NCBI GenBank assembly: GCA_947473355.1
Contig: CANJCQ010000025.1
Location: forward strand, 1-47,632
Origin: Sphingomonadaceae bacterium
GTDB lineage: Bacteria > Pseudomonadota > Alphaproteobacteria > Sphingomonadales > Sphingomonadaceae
Direction: 5' to 3'
DNA length: 47,632 nucleotides
Shown here: piece after piece, positions 17,934-31,262 of the stretch
How the letters are laid out: the number at the start of each line of letters is the position of its first letter
How positions within the stretch are numbered: position 1 is the stretch's first letter
Translations under genes and position numbers: made by a program
Notes under the pieces: model-generated
What the model was told of the DNA's origin: nothing
Seen by the model: the letters and a program-made list of their open reading frames with translations, nothing else
The model's database searches: none

Positions 17934-19103
17934 ATGGCCGACGCCGCCTCTTCGCATGCACGCCAACCGCAGGGCGCAACGGGCGTTCTGGTGCTCGCCG
18001 ATGGCACCTGCCTTTGGGGCCACGGTTTCGGCGCGAGTGGCAGCGCGGTGGGCGAAGTCTGCTTCAATACGGCGATGACCGGCTATCAGGAAGTGATGAC
18101 CGATCCCAGCTACGCCGCACAGATCGTCACTTTCACTTTTCCGCATATCGGCAATGTCGGCGTCAACGACGAGGACAACGAAGGCAAGGTCGATGGCGCA
18201 ATTGGCTGCGTGGTGCGTGAGGAGCTGACCCAGCCTTCCAACTTCCGCGCCCGCGGCACTTTCGGTGACTGGCTGAAGGCGAGGAACAAGATCGGCCTCG
18301 CCGGCATAGACACCCGCGCGCTGACCCGCCGCATCCGCATGGCCGGCGCGCCCAATGCCGTGATCGCCCATGCGCCGGACGGCAAGTTTGATATTCCCGC
18401 GCTGGTCAGGAAGGCCCAGGAATGGCCGGGCCTCGAAGGCATGGACCTCGCCCGCGTGGTCAGCCGCACCCAGCGCGAAGAGTGGGAAGGCGGCGTCTGG
18501 ACGCTGGGCAAGGGCTATGCCCGTTCGCCTCGGGGCGACGCGCGTCCGCATGTCGTCGCCATGGATTTCGGCGCCAAGGACAATATCTTCCGCTCGCTCG
18601 ACAAGGCCGGCGCGCGGGTGACTGTCGTCCCTGCGCAGACGACGCTCGAAGACATTCTCGCGCTGGAACCGGCAGGCGTGTTCCTCTCGAACGGCCCCGG
18701 CGATCCGGCGGCTACCGGCACCTATGCCGTCCCCGTCATCCAGGGCCTGCTCGAGCGCGATATTCCGACCTTCGGCATCTGCCTCGGCCACCAGATGCTC
18801 GGTCTCGCGGCAGGGGCAAAGACCACCAAGATGCACCAGGGCCACCGCGGCGCGAACCATCCGGTCAAGCGGCTGGAAGATGGCGTGGTAGAGATCACCT
18901 CGATGAACCACGGCTTTGCGGTGGACAATGCCTCGCTGCCGGAAGGGCTGGAAGAGACGCATGTTTCGCTGTTCGACGGCTCCAACTGCGGCATCGCGGT
19001 GAAGGGCAAGCGGGCGTTTGGGGTCCAGTATCACCCGGAAGCGAGCCCGGGGCCGCAGGATTCGTTTTACTTGTTTGAGCGGTTTTTGGGGATGTTGGGG
19101 TGA
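17934..19103 (+). CDS. carA: Carbamoyl-phosphate synthase small subunit
   Basis: A 389-residue glutaminase subunit of carbamoyl-phosphate synthase, supplying ammonia for pyrimidine and arginine synthesis. The N-terminal domain has the typical F-N-T-A-M-T-G-Y-Q-E; the class I glutamine amidotransferase triad is Cys283 (G-I-C-L-G-H-Q), His367 and Glu369 (Y-H-P-E-A-S-P-G-P). Complete. Unusually, carB is not next: 1.9 kb of accessory sequence intervenes, and the next gene starts by GTGA overlap with the carA stop. Confidence 0.97.
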   Translation: MADAASSHARQPQGATGVLVLADGTCLWGHGFGASGSAVGEVCFNTAMTGYQEVMTDPSYAAQIVTFTFPHIGNVGVNDEDNEGKVDGAIGCVVREELTQPSNFRARGTFGDWLKARNKIGLAGIDTRALTRRIRMAGAPNAVIAHAPDGKFDIPALVRKAQEWPGLEGMDLARVVSRTQREEWEGGVWTLGKGYARSPRGDARPHVVAMDFGAKDNIFRSLDKAGARVTVVPAQTTLEDILALEPAGVFLSNGPGDPAATGTYAVPVIQGLLERDIPTFGICLGHQMLGLAAGAKTTKMHQGHRGANHPVKRLEDGVVEITSMNHGFAVDNASLPEGLEETHVSLFDGSNCGIAVKGKRAFGVQYHPEASPGPQDSFYLFERFLGMLG

Positions 19104-19732
19104 AATACAGTTTCGCACTTTCCAAGGACATCGTGCTGAGCGCGACGTATGAAACACTCGTCTTCCATTCAGAATATGAGACGTTTGGTGCCGATGAAGT
19201 TCACAAGCGAGTTGAAGGGCACTTCGGCGCAGGATTCGTCCGGAGAATGCTTTCCAGCTTAGCCAAAGATGGACTCATCACCCTGGATCAGTACGATGAA
19301 AGTTCGCCAGCTCATTATACCCTTTCGGATGAAGGGTTCCAGTATGTCGAAGGATTGCCGACCTTGACCGACCTTTTGGGGTCTGAGTCGAATATTGAGG
19401 ACGATAGTTCGGTAATCCCGGCATCTGATCGCTTTGTAACACTTTCTGACAACCAGCAGTCTAAACTTGAAATCACTGCGACTGAGCTAATCGACGAAGT
19501 TGAAAAGGCTAATGGAATTGATGGGGATCCGACGTTTCGACAAATCGTCATAGGGCAACTCAAAGCCGGTCGAGAGCTAATCCGAGCTACGATTTTCGAT
19601 GTGCAGATCATGCATTTGACGCTCATCGAAACTCTTAAATTGCTGGTAAAACGTTATGACCAAGGAGTGATCGGTTCGCTAGCAGGTGCACTGCTAATTG
19701 AGCTAGCCAAGATTCACGGATTTCTACAATAA
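19100..19732 (+). CDS. Unknown protein, winged-helix-like N-terminus and hydrophobic C-terminus
   Basis: A 210-residue protein I cannot assign to a family. Residues 1-75 look like a winged helix (G-A-D-E-V-H-K-R-V, then F-V-R-R-M-L-S-S-L-A-K-D-G-L-I, with Y-T-L-S-D-E-G as a wing). A linker rich in Ser/Asp follows. The C-terminus carries a hydrophobic stretch, G-V-I-G-S-L-A-G-A-L-L-I-E-L-A (about 190-204), that could be amphipathic or membrane-active. Codon use is clearly more AT-rich than in its neighbours, indicating acquisition. The GTG start overlaps the carA stop, so it is expressed from the carA message. A regulatory or defence-type accessory gene is possible, but that is only context. 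Confidence 0.7.
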   Translation: MKYSFALSKDIVLSATYETLVFHSEYETFGADEVHKRVEGHFGAGFVRRMLSSLAKDGLITLDQYDESSPAHYTLSDEGFQYVEGLPTLTDLLGSESNIEDDSSVIPASDRFVTLSDNQQSKLEITATELIDEVEKANGIDGDPTFRQIVIGQLKAGRELIRATIFDVQIMHLTLIETLKLLVKRYDQGVIGSLAGALLIELAKIHGFLQ

Positions 19733-19749
19733 TGCCCAACCCCGACGTC

Positions 19750-19890
19750 ACCCCAATCCACACCCTCTCTTCCCCCCTCCCTTACCGGGCGGCGCTGGGG
19801 GTGAGGTCAGTTGCGCGCGATGGGGCGGGGCACCCCCACCCAACCCTCCCCCTCAGCCGTAGGCGAGCGAAGCTCAACGGGGAGGGCACG
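19750..19890 (+). repeat. GC-rich REP-like repeat between carA and carB
   Basis: Non-coding segment with CCCTCCCC (19844-19851) facing GGGGAGGG (19879-19886) around GTAGGCGAGCGAAGCTC. It opens CACCCCCACCCAAC, close to the CACCCCCATCCAAC end of the arms at 4.4 and 34.9 kb, and shares the GAGCGAAGC core with them. A weaker G-rich counterpart lies to its left. It looks like a distinct but related repeat family. Confidence 0.55.
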
Positions 19891-19915
19891 GGACGCGCGC
19901 TTTGGGGCTTCCGAG

Positions 19916-20329
19916 TCACGCTTCCCAAGGGTTCATCAACTTCAAACCCAAGCCCACGAAATCCCTCGTGTTGCGCGTCGCCAGCGTCATTCCGCGCGAC
20001 AGGGCAATCCCGGCCAGTTGCGCGTCTGCTGTGGTGGGATTGCGGCCATTGCTCTCAAGATAGGCAAGCACAGGGCCATACTGTCGCGCAGATTCAAGGT
20101 CAAATGGCACAATCCTGTGTTCATGCATGGCGATCAGCTTGCCATAGCCATCAAGGAAGTTCTGCTTGCGGTGACCTTCTGGCAGAAGGTGCGCGCCAGA
20201 CAGCAGTTCGCCAATCACGATCGTTGCCAACCAAAGGCGATCTGCATTCGCCTTTTCCCATTGTTGAACCCTGGGTTCAGGATTGGCACGGGTCAGTTCG
20301 CTCCACACGTTGGTGTCAACCAGTATCAT
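19916..20329 (-). CDS. vapC: VapC-type PIN-domain toxin
   Basis: A 137-residue PIN-domain ribonuclease, toxin of a type II toxin-antitoxin pair. The acidic residues expected for Mg2+ binding are present: D5 in L-V-D-T-N-V-W-S-E-L, E41 in I-G-E-L-L-S-G, D101/D103 in T-T-A-D-A-Q-L-A-G, and D123 in R-N-T-R-D-F. The FitB-like G-R-N-P-T-T-A-D-A-Q is typical. It should cut RNA when free. The ATG overlaps the antitoxin stop (ATGA). The module sits between carA and carB on the opposite strand. Confidence 0.92.
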   Translation of the reverse strand: MILVDTNVWSELTRANPEPRVQQWEKANADRLWLATIVIGELLSGAHLLPEGHRKQNFLDGYGKLIAMHEHRIVPFDLESARQYGPVLAYLESNGRNPTTADAQLAGIALSRGMTLATRNTRDFVGLGLKLMNPWEA

Positions 20330-20568
20330 TCGCCAAGGTCCGGAATCCGGGCACGGCTGCGCGGCGGAATCGGCAGATCAATCCCCGGGCGGCTCATTTC
20401 AAACAGCATTTCGCCAATGGACTTGCGGTTCGGCTCTTTATTGGGTCGCACCAGTGCGATCAGCGCACGCCTCGCCTCATCCTCCAGCGATCTGCCATTT
20501 TTTGCGGCGCGTTCCCGCAGGCTTTGCTTGATGTCGTCGGGCAGTTTTCGGATCGTCAGGCTGGCCAT
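20326..20568 (-). CDS. vapB: FitA/VapB-type ribbon-helix-helix antitoxin
   Basis: An 80-residue antitoxin. The N-terminal ribbon-helix-helix M-A-S-L-T-I-R-K-L-P-D-D-I then A-A-K-N-G-R-S-L-E-D-E-A-R-R-A-L is of the FitA type; the C-terminal part (P-G-I-D-L-P-I-P-P-R) should wrap the toxin. The ATG at 20568 has GGAG 7 nt upstream. It probably represses its own promoter via the dyad just upstream. Confidence 0.92.
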   Translation of the reverse strand: MASLTIRKLPDDIKQSLRERAAKNGRSLEDEARRALIALVRPNKEPNRKSIGEMLFEMSRPGIDLPIPPRSRARIPDLGE

Positions 20569-20587
20569 GTCACGACTCCAGTGATTG

Positions 20588-20610
20588 CAATGCATTCACT
20601 GTATGCATTG
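20588..20610. promoter_or_regulatory. Probable VapB operator
   Basis: Perfect inverted repeat CAATGCAT - 7 nt - ATGCATTG, 19 nt upstream of the vapB ATG and 44 nt from the next gene on the other strand. Spacing and position fit a ribbon-helix-helix operator for autoregulation. Confidence 0.6.
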
Positions 20611-20654
20611 ATCGCATCTGTTGCAATGCCCAAAACTACAATAAGGAATCCGCA

Positions 20655-21040
20655 ATGAGCGAACTCACCCCCCTCGAAGCCCACGTCTTCGCCTATTATC
20701 TCGCCAACAGCGCCAAGGACTTCTCGATGGTCGGGCGCTGGTTTTCGCCGAGCTATCTTGCGGAGACCTTTGCCGACAAGATGAGCGTCGATGTGCGCCC
20801 GTTTGGCAAGGCAGCGCAAAATGCTGCCGTTCCTGCCGCGAAGCACTATCTCGCGCACATGATCGCGCAGGGCGGGTTTGAAAACAAGGAACAGAAGTTC
20901 GGCGGCAGCATGCACCAGCTTGATGCAGCGGGCTTCAAGGTGGCGCTTGATGCGCTTAAGGCCGCTGACGCGGTGCTCGCAGCCGGCGAGGCTGGCGGCG
21001 CGGACTTCTGGGCAACCACATTTGCGGAACTGACCAACTG

Positions 21041-21041
<1 letters not shown>
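20655..21041 (+). CDS. Conserved-looking small protein of unknown function
   Basis: A 128-residue soluble protein without signal or membrane segment. It is predicted mostly helical; the N-terminal part reads [13 protein letters not shown], and the C-terminal 40 residues are alanine rich. I recognise no domain. AAGGA lies 7 nt before the ATG. Its stop shares one base with the carB ATG (TGATG), so carB translation is likely coupled to it and the gene has probably been here long enough to be integrated into the carB unit. Confidence 0.75.
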
Positions 21042-24364
<3,323 letters not shown>

Positions 24365-24495
24365 GACGATCGCGTTCCCCCACATCGCGGTAGGCCGAAC
24401 CTGCTTCCCACCGGGGGAGCGGGGCGGGGTTTCAGTCGCTGCTGCGGCAGTGCATTTTTTTAGTCGTTGCGGTAACGCAAGGAGGACGGTTTAGA

Positions 24496-24972
24496 ATGGC
24501 AAGTATCGAGAAGTTGCCGATGTTGGCTGAAGGCTATGAGCGGATCACCGCCGAGCTGAAAGCGCTGCGCGAGGAGCGTCCGCGGATCGTCGAGGCGATC
24601 GAGGAAGCGCGCGCGCACGGCGACCTGTCGGAAAACGCCGAATATCATGCCGCAAAGGAACGCCAGGGCCAGGTCGAAGCCTCGATCGGCGATCTGGAAG
24701 ACCGCGTAAGCCGGGCCCAGATTATCGATCCGGCGACGCTGTCAGGCGACCGCATCGTGTTCGGCGCGACAGTCACCCTGCTCGATGACGACGACAAGCC
24801 CGTACAATACCAGATCGTCGGGCCCTATGAGGCCGACGCCAAGATCGGGCGCATCAGCTACAATTCGCCGCTCGGCAAGGCTCTGATCGGCCGCCGCGCT
24901 GAAGAAGAGATCGAGGTCACCGTGCCATCGGGCGACCGTTCTTACCTGGTGAAGAAGATCGAATTTATTTGA
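24496..24972 (+). CDS. greA: Transcription elongation factor GreA
   Basis: A 158-residue GreA. The N-terminal coiled coil carries the acidic tip (G-D-L-S-E-N-A-E-Y about residues 41-49) that enters the polymerase secondary channel and stimulates cleavage of backtracked RNA. The C-terminal FKBP-like domain holds [21 protein letters not shown] precedes the ATG. Follows carB by 131 nt, as is common in alphaproteobacteria; no gene is seen in that gap. Confidence 0.97.
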   Translation: MASIEKLPMLAEGYERITAELKALREERPRIVEAIEEARAHGDLSENAEYHAAKERQGQVEASIGDLEDRVSRAQIIDPATLSGDRIVFGATVTLLDDDDKPVQYQIVGPYEADAKIGRISYNSPLGKALIGRRAEEEIEVTVPSGDRSYLVKKIEFI

Positions 24973-25195
24973 GTTGGGGCTGAATGATTTCCGGTTCCAG
25001 CAGCCGGTGCAGATGGACGATGACATATTTCATTTCGGCATCGTCCAGTGTGCGCCGCGCGTTTGAGCTCCAGGCTTCTTCGGCGCTGGCATAGTCGGGG
25101 TAAACGCCGACCAGATCCATGGACTCAAGATTGATGAAATCGAGCGTCTGGGGGTCGCTGACGCGGCCACCCATGACGAGGTGTAGCTTCTGCAT
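24965..25195 (-). CDS. DUF4170 family protein
   Basis: A 76-residue protein with the DUF4170 pattern: L-H-L-V-M-G-G-R at the start, [14 protein letters not shown] in the middle and [12 protein letters not shown] near the end. Function unknown; restricted mainly to alphaproteobacteria. It is convergent with greA, and the two coding regions overlap by 8 nt at their 3' ends. Confidence 0.85.
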   Translation of the reverse strand: MQKLHLVMGGRVSDPQTLDFINLESMDLVGVYPDYASAEEAWSSNARRTLDDAEMKYVIVHLHRLLEPEIIQPQLK

Positions 25196-25285
25196 TGTCG
25201 CCTTGACTTTCCGGGGAGGAGAGGAGCGGGGCCTTTAGCAGATTTCGCGCAGAACGCCAAGTATCCGGTAAATTGTGCAGCGCGC

Positions 25286-25675
25286 TCAGCGCCGCAACGC
25301 CCCCAGCAGGCGAATGGCGGCATGTGCCAGGTCCAGCCCTTTGCCGGTGCTGCTTTCGGCAGCCTGCGCGGCGCCGCGGCGCAAGCGGCGCAGGCCTGCT
25401 CCAGCGCTCTTCTCGGCGGCATGGAGCGTCACCACTGCATCGCTGGCCGCAGCCTCCGCCTTGTCGCGCGCGTGCCGGGCCAGCACCATTCCGGCCTCGG
25501 TGCCGACAGTTGCGGCAGCAGCAGCACCCTTTGCCAGACGGCGCGCCGTGCCACGCGGCATCAGCGCCGAGACCAGCACACCCAGCGCGAGGCCACTGGC
25601 GATCGCTATGCCGGGGTGCGCCTTGATCTGGTCGGTCAGGCTCTTGGTGGCGGCGTCGTCGCGAGGTTCAGTCAT
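25286..25675 (-). CDS. Small alanine-rich membrane-associated protein
   Basis: A 129-residue protein, last of a four-gene operon. It has one hydrophobic stretch, I-A-I-A-S-G-L-A-L-G-V-L-V-S-A-L (about residues 24-39), with glycines spaced as in YqjD/ElaB-type anchors, then an alanine/arginine-rich helical tail. It looks like a paralogue in style of the first operon gene. The ATG at 25675 lies within the end of the previous gene (8-nt overlap); a GTG three codons earlier is the alternative. Family not certain. Confidence 0.65.
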   Translation of the reverse strand: MTEPRDDAATKSLTDQIKAHPGIAIASGLALGVLVSALMPRGTARRLAKGAAAAATVGTEAGMVLARHARDKAEAAASDAVVTLHAAEKSAGAGLRRLRRGAAQAAESSTGKGLDLAHAAIRLLGALRR

Positions 25676-25979
25676 CGGTTTCACTTTCTTCTGCCTGATC
25701 GCCCAGCATGTGCTCGGCCCAGGCGATTAGCGGATGGCGCAGGAACCACAGGGCCAGTGCGGCCACGGTCCCGGTAATGATGCCCTTGCTTTCGCCCGCA
25801 ATATCGAGCGCCTGATGCAGCGCGGCCGCAGCGTCTTCCTTCAACCTTTCGGCAACACGCCCACCGATGGTTTGTTCCGCAGGGTCCCCTCGCAATTGCG
25901 CCAGACTGGCGTCGAACTCGCCTTTTGCCTGATCGCGAGTGGCGCGCGCTGCGGCGAGTTGCTTCTCGGCCTTGCTCAT
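25668..25979 (-). CDS. DUF3618-like small membrane protein
   Basis: A 103-residue protein: an N-terminal charged coiled coil (A-E-K-Q-L-A-A-A-R-A-T-R-D-Q-A-K) followed by an amphipathic part and one membrane segment (I-I-T-G-T-V-A-A-L-A-L-W-F-L about 73-86) and an acidic tail. The layout fits DUF3618 proteins that accompany holin-III-type genes; the assignment is by layout only. The start overlaps the upstream gene stop (ATGA). Confidence 0.65.
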   Translation of the reverse strand: MSKAEKQLAAARATRDQAKGEFDASLAQLRGDPAEQTIGGRVAERLKEDAAAALHQALDIAGESKGIITGTVAALALWFLRHPLIAWAEHMLGDQAEESETDD

Positions 25980-26365
25980 GGCTCTGCCTGCCTGTCGGCA
26001 ATCGAGCGCATCATTCGGCGCGTGCGCAGCGCCGCCAGCAGAGCGGCGAGCCCCGCCGCCAGCAACAACCCGCCTGTCACCGTCGCCATGGCGCCCCATG
26101 CTCCCAGCAAGCTCGCCAGGGCCAGAACCAGCCCGAACACCAGCGCCATCAGTGCAAAGAACACGAGGGCGAGCGCGAGCAGGCCGAGCAGGGCGATCAC
26201 GCCGATCTGCTTGCCGGCAAAGGCAGCCCGCGCCTTCTGCCAGGCAAGCTCGGCTTCCGCCAAGGCGCGTGCGTCGCCGATCAGCTGGCGCAGGTCATCC
26301 TCAAGCGTCGGCCGCTCACGCAGCACTTCGGCCTCGACGGCTTCGGCTTCGTCGTCTTCGTCCAT
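25976..26365 (-). CDS. Phage holin III superfamily (YqjE-like) membrane protein
   Basis: A 129-residue protein with an acidic N-terminus, a helical segment A-R-A-L-A-E-A-E-L-A-W-Q-K and two membrane helices (about 52-79 and 84-112). This is the pattern of the putative actinobacterial holin-X / phage holin superfamily III, which in bacteria is usually a chromosomal stress-operon protein such as YqjE and not part of a phage. No prophage genes are nearby. Second gene of the operon, 27 nt after the first. Confidence 0.75.
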   Translation of the reverse strand: MDEDDEAEAVEAEVLRERPTLEDDLRQLIGDARALAEAELAWQKARAAFAGKQIGVIALLGLLALALVFFALMALVFGLVLALASLLGAWGAMATVTGGLLLAAGLAALLAALRTRRMMRSIADRQAEP

Positions 26366-26392
26366 CGGCAGACCGGCGGCGCTTATCGCCGC

Positions 26393-26941
26393 TCAGCTGT
26401 CCGATTTCTTGAACAGGCGCGCGATCACGAAACCGGCAGCAGCAGCGATGGCCACGGCCACACCCGGGCTCTTGCGGACGAATTCCTTGGCGTCCTCGCC
26501 CAGCTCGCCCAGATCCTTGGCGTCGATTTTCTCGGCGGCGCCTTGCATGGTGCGCGCGGCCGTGCGGGCATATTCGCCATATTTCGGGCCGACCTTTTCG
26601 TCGATCGTCGCGGCATTATCCTCCACCAGTTTGCCGAGGCCGAAAATCGCCTCGCTGGCTTTGGCCTTGCCCTCGTTTGCGAGCACATAGGCCTTGTCCT
26701 TGGCCTGTCCGCCGAGGTCCTTGGCTTCATCGATCCATTCGCTGCCCTGGCTGGTAGCCTTCTCGCGATAGGCTTCTGCGCGTTCCTGCGCTTCCTTGCC
26801 CAGCGCCTGGGCCCCGGCCTTGGCTTCATCGAGCGCCTTGGCGAAGCGCTGCTTCGCGGCGGGGGCGCCAGTTGGTTCAGCTGCGGCGGCCTTCCTGGCG
26901 GCGGCGGGCTTTTTCGGCTTGGCAGTGGGTGAATCGGCCAT
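26393..26941 (-). CDS. YqjD/ElaB-like membrane-anchored stress protein
   Basis: A 182-residue protein. The first 45 residues are Lys/Ala/Pro rich and likely disordered; a long helical part with repeated E-K/A-K pairs follows; the C-terminus S-P-G-V-A-V-A-I-A-A-A-A-G-F-V-I-A is a glycine-containing membrane anchor like those of ElaB, YgaM and YqjD (DUF883 type). In E. coli YqjD binds ribosomes and tethers them to the membrane in stationary phase; transfer of that role here is inference. The ATG at 26941 follows AAGGAAGA. First gene of a yqjD-yqjE-like operon. Confidence 0.7.
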   Translation of the reverse strand: MADSPTAKPKKPAAARKAAAAEPTGAPAAKQRFAKALDEAKAGAQALGKEAQERAEAYREKATSQGSEWIDEAKDLGGQAKDKAYVLANEGKAKASEAIFGLGKLVEDNAATIDEKVGPKYGEYARTAARTMQGAAEKIDAKDLGELGEDAKEFVRKSPGVAVAIAAAAGFVIARLFKKSDS

Positions 26942-27101
26942 AGTGTCTTCCTTGGCCCCGGAATGGGGCATTGCGGGTGAAGATGGGGAGCTTACTTTGC
27001 GGCACAAGGCCCTGCGATGCAACAATCCAACTTGCTAGGCTTTGTTCCCCTGCCTAGGAGCGCGGCAACAAACTTGTGTCTGTTTGCACTCAGGAGATTA
27101 A

Positions 27102-29323
<2,222 letters not shown>

Positions 29324-29422
29324 TTGGATCTCCCGGTTATGTGCCGTCTGGCTTAACCGGCAAATTCATATTTTGCTACAGGTAGTCCCGGCTTTCACTG
29401 CCAGCCATGGCAGCCGCAACAG

Positions 29423-29524
29423 GACCGGCAGGCCCGGTACACCCAGTTGATCGGCATCGACGAAGAGCCAGGCGATGCGGTGGCCTATGCCGGCCAGGGC
29501 GCGTTTGGGCGACTGGCGGGATAG
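29423..29524 (+). pseudogene. Duplicated 3' fragment of enolase
   Basis: The last 33 codons plus stop of an enolase gene, with no upstream enolase sequence. It reads D-R-Q-A-R-Y-T-Q-L-I-G-I-D-E-E and ends G-A-F-G-R-L-A-G-stop, against [15 protein letters not shown] and [12 protein letters not shown] in eno. By direct count, 83 of 102 bases (81%) and 24 of 33 residues match. The fragment lies on the same strand as eno and overlaps antisense the last 13 codons of the FMN-dependent gene downstream. It has no start codon or ribosome binding site of its own. Confidence 0.85.
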
Positions 29525-31131
29525 GTCGCGGGTTCAAAGCTCGCCGCTTGTGCGCGGCCCCAGTTTTTCGCATAGAAGGCGTGTTCGCAGCCTGCGCCGA
29601 GCAGCTCGCCCGGTTGCAAATAGTCATGCAGCTCATCAAACTGCCGAAGTTCGGACGCGCTGGTGCGGTGGGCGAGGTGGTGTGGCTTGAGGTCGTCCGG
29701 GTGTGATACGCCGGCTGCGGCCAGCATGTCGGCCAGCGCATTCACTGTGCGATCATGGAACTGGCGGACGCGCTCGGCTTTCTCGGGCACGACCAGCGCG
29801 TTCTGGCGCGAGGGGTCTTGCGTCGCGACCCCGGTGGGGCAGGTGTTGGTGTGGCAATGCATCGACTGGATGCAGCCCAATGCAAACATGTAGCCGCGCG
29901 CGGCATTGGTCCAGTCGGCGCCGATCGCCAGCACCGTCGCAATGTCGAAGGCGCTGATCAGCTTGCCGGCGACGCCGATCTTGATCCGATCACGCAGGCC
30001 TGCGCCGACCAGCACATTGCGCACGAACAGCAGGCCTTCGCGCATCGGTGTGCCGATGTGGTCGCTGAATTCGACGGGCGCGGCACCAGTCCCGCCTTCG
30101 CCGCCATCGACGACGATGAAGTCTGGCACAGTGCCGCTTTCCAGCATGGCCTTGACCAACCCCATGAATTCCCACGGCTGGCCGATGCACAGCTTGAAGC
30201 CGACCGGCTTGCCGCCTGACAGCCTTCTAAGTTCGGCAATGAATGCCACCATTTCGAGCGGGGTGGAGAAGGCCGAATGGCAGGCTGGCGAAACGCAATC
30301 GAGGCCCTCGGGCACGCCGCGCGTTTCGGCGATTTCGGGCGTCACTTTCTTGCCCGGCAGGATGCCGCCGTGCCCCGGCTTGGCGCCCTGGCTGAGCTTG
30401 ATCTCGATCATCTTGACCTGCGGATTGCTGGCCTGGCTCGCGAACCTTTCAGCGTCGAACCTGCCTTCCGCGTCGCGGCAGCCGAAATAGCCGCTGCCAA
30501 GTTCCCAGACGATGTCACCGCCAAATTCGCGGTGATAGGGGCTGATGCTGCCTTCGCCGGTATCGTGATAAAAGCCGCCCATCGCCGCGCCCTTGTTGAG
30601 TGCACGGATGGCATTGGCCGAGAGCGAGCCGAAGCTCATTGCCGAAATGTTGAATATGCTGGCGCTGTAGGGCTGCGTGCACTGATCGTTGCCGATTGTG
30701 ATGCGGAACGACTTGGGGTCGGCCGCCTCGAGCGGGCGCATCGCATGTTTTATGAATTCGTACTTGTCGCCGTAGACATCCATCAGGGTGCCGAATGGAT
30801 GATCCGAGCTCACCCCCTTGGATCGGCGATAGACCAGCGAGCGCTGGGCGCGGGAAAAGGGCGTCGCCTCGTCCTCGCTCTCGAGCAGATACTGCCGGAT
30901 TTCGGGGCGCACCATCTCGACCAGCCAGCGCACGTGACCAATCACCGGGTAGTTGCGCAGCACCGCGTGGCTGGGCTGGAAGCGGTCGCGCAGGCCAAGG
31001 GTCGCCAATGCAGCGGGGAGCAGTGTAAAGGTCCAGCCCCAGAACGTCTCGGGATGCATGGCCACGCCCAGCGCGAACAGCGCAATGCACATGATCCACA
31101 CGGTGTAGCGGCCAAGGCGCAGTTTCAGCAT
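29485..31131 (-). CDS. FMN-binding glutamate synthase family protein
   Basis: A 548-residue protein. Two N-terminal membrane helices (about 10-25 and 32-46) are followed by a GltB-type FMN-binding barrel: S-A-M-S-F-G-S-L-S (about 163-171), K-L-S-Q-G-A-K-P-G-H-G-G, and V-D-G-G-E-G-G-T-G-A-A-P. The cysteine pattern C-x5-C-x4-C (C-I-Q-S-M-H-C-H-T-N-T-C) that holds the 3Fe-4S cluster in glutamate synthase is present. It lacks the glutaminase domain, so it is not a full glutamate synthase; the substrate is unknown. GGGAG precedes the ATG. The C-terminal A-S-R-P-N-A-P-W-P-A is encoded across the duplicated eno tail. Confidence 0.9.
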   Translation of the reverse strand: MLKLRLGRYTVWIMCIALFALGVAMHPETFWGWTFTLLPAALATLGLRDRFQPSHAVLRNYPVIGHVRWLVEMVRPEIRQYLLESEDEATPFSRAQRSLVYRRSKGVSSDHPFGTLMDVYGDKYEFIKHAMRPLEAADPKSFRITIGNDQCTQPYSASIFNISAMSFGSLSANAIRALNKGAAMGGFYHDTGEGSISPYHREFGGDIVWELGSGYFGCRDAEGRFDAERFASQASNPQVKMIEIKLSQGAKPGHGGILPGKKVTPEIAETRGVPEGLDCVSPACHSAFSTPLEMVAFIAELRRLSGGKPVGFKLCIGQPWEFMGLVKAMLESGTVPDFIVVDGGEGGTGAAPVEFSDHIGTPMREGLLFVRNVLVGAGLRDRIKIGVAGKLISAFDIATVLAIGADWTNAARGYMFALGCIQSMHCHTNTCPTGVATQDPSRQNALVVPEKAERVRQFHDRTVNALADMLAAAGVSHPDDLKPHHLAHRTSASELRQFDELHDYLQPGELLGAGCEHAFYAKNWGRAQAASFEPATYPASRPNAPWPA

Positions 31132-31201
31132 CGTCAGCTCCCGGTTATCGGGAAGGGCTTTAAGGATAATGTTTCAATAAGGCGAGGGCAGCCCGCTCAG
31201 T

Positions 31202-31232
31202 AAAAACCCCGCCCGGATCGCTCCAGGCGGGG
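31202..31232 (-). terminator. Rho-independent terminator of hppA
   Basis: On the minus strand CCCCGCC...GGCGGGG followed by TTTTTA, 31 nt after the hppA stop. It should separate hppA from the glutamate-synthase-like gene. Confidence 0.85.
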
Positions 31233-31262
31233 TCTTCATTCACCCAACAGTAAGCGCGGGAT

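Noticed and set aside
25976..26365. Prophage indicated by a holin-type protein
   Set aside because: No other phage gene is near, and the gene lies in a yqjD/yqjE-like operon of chromosomal type.
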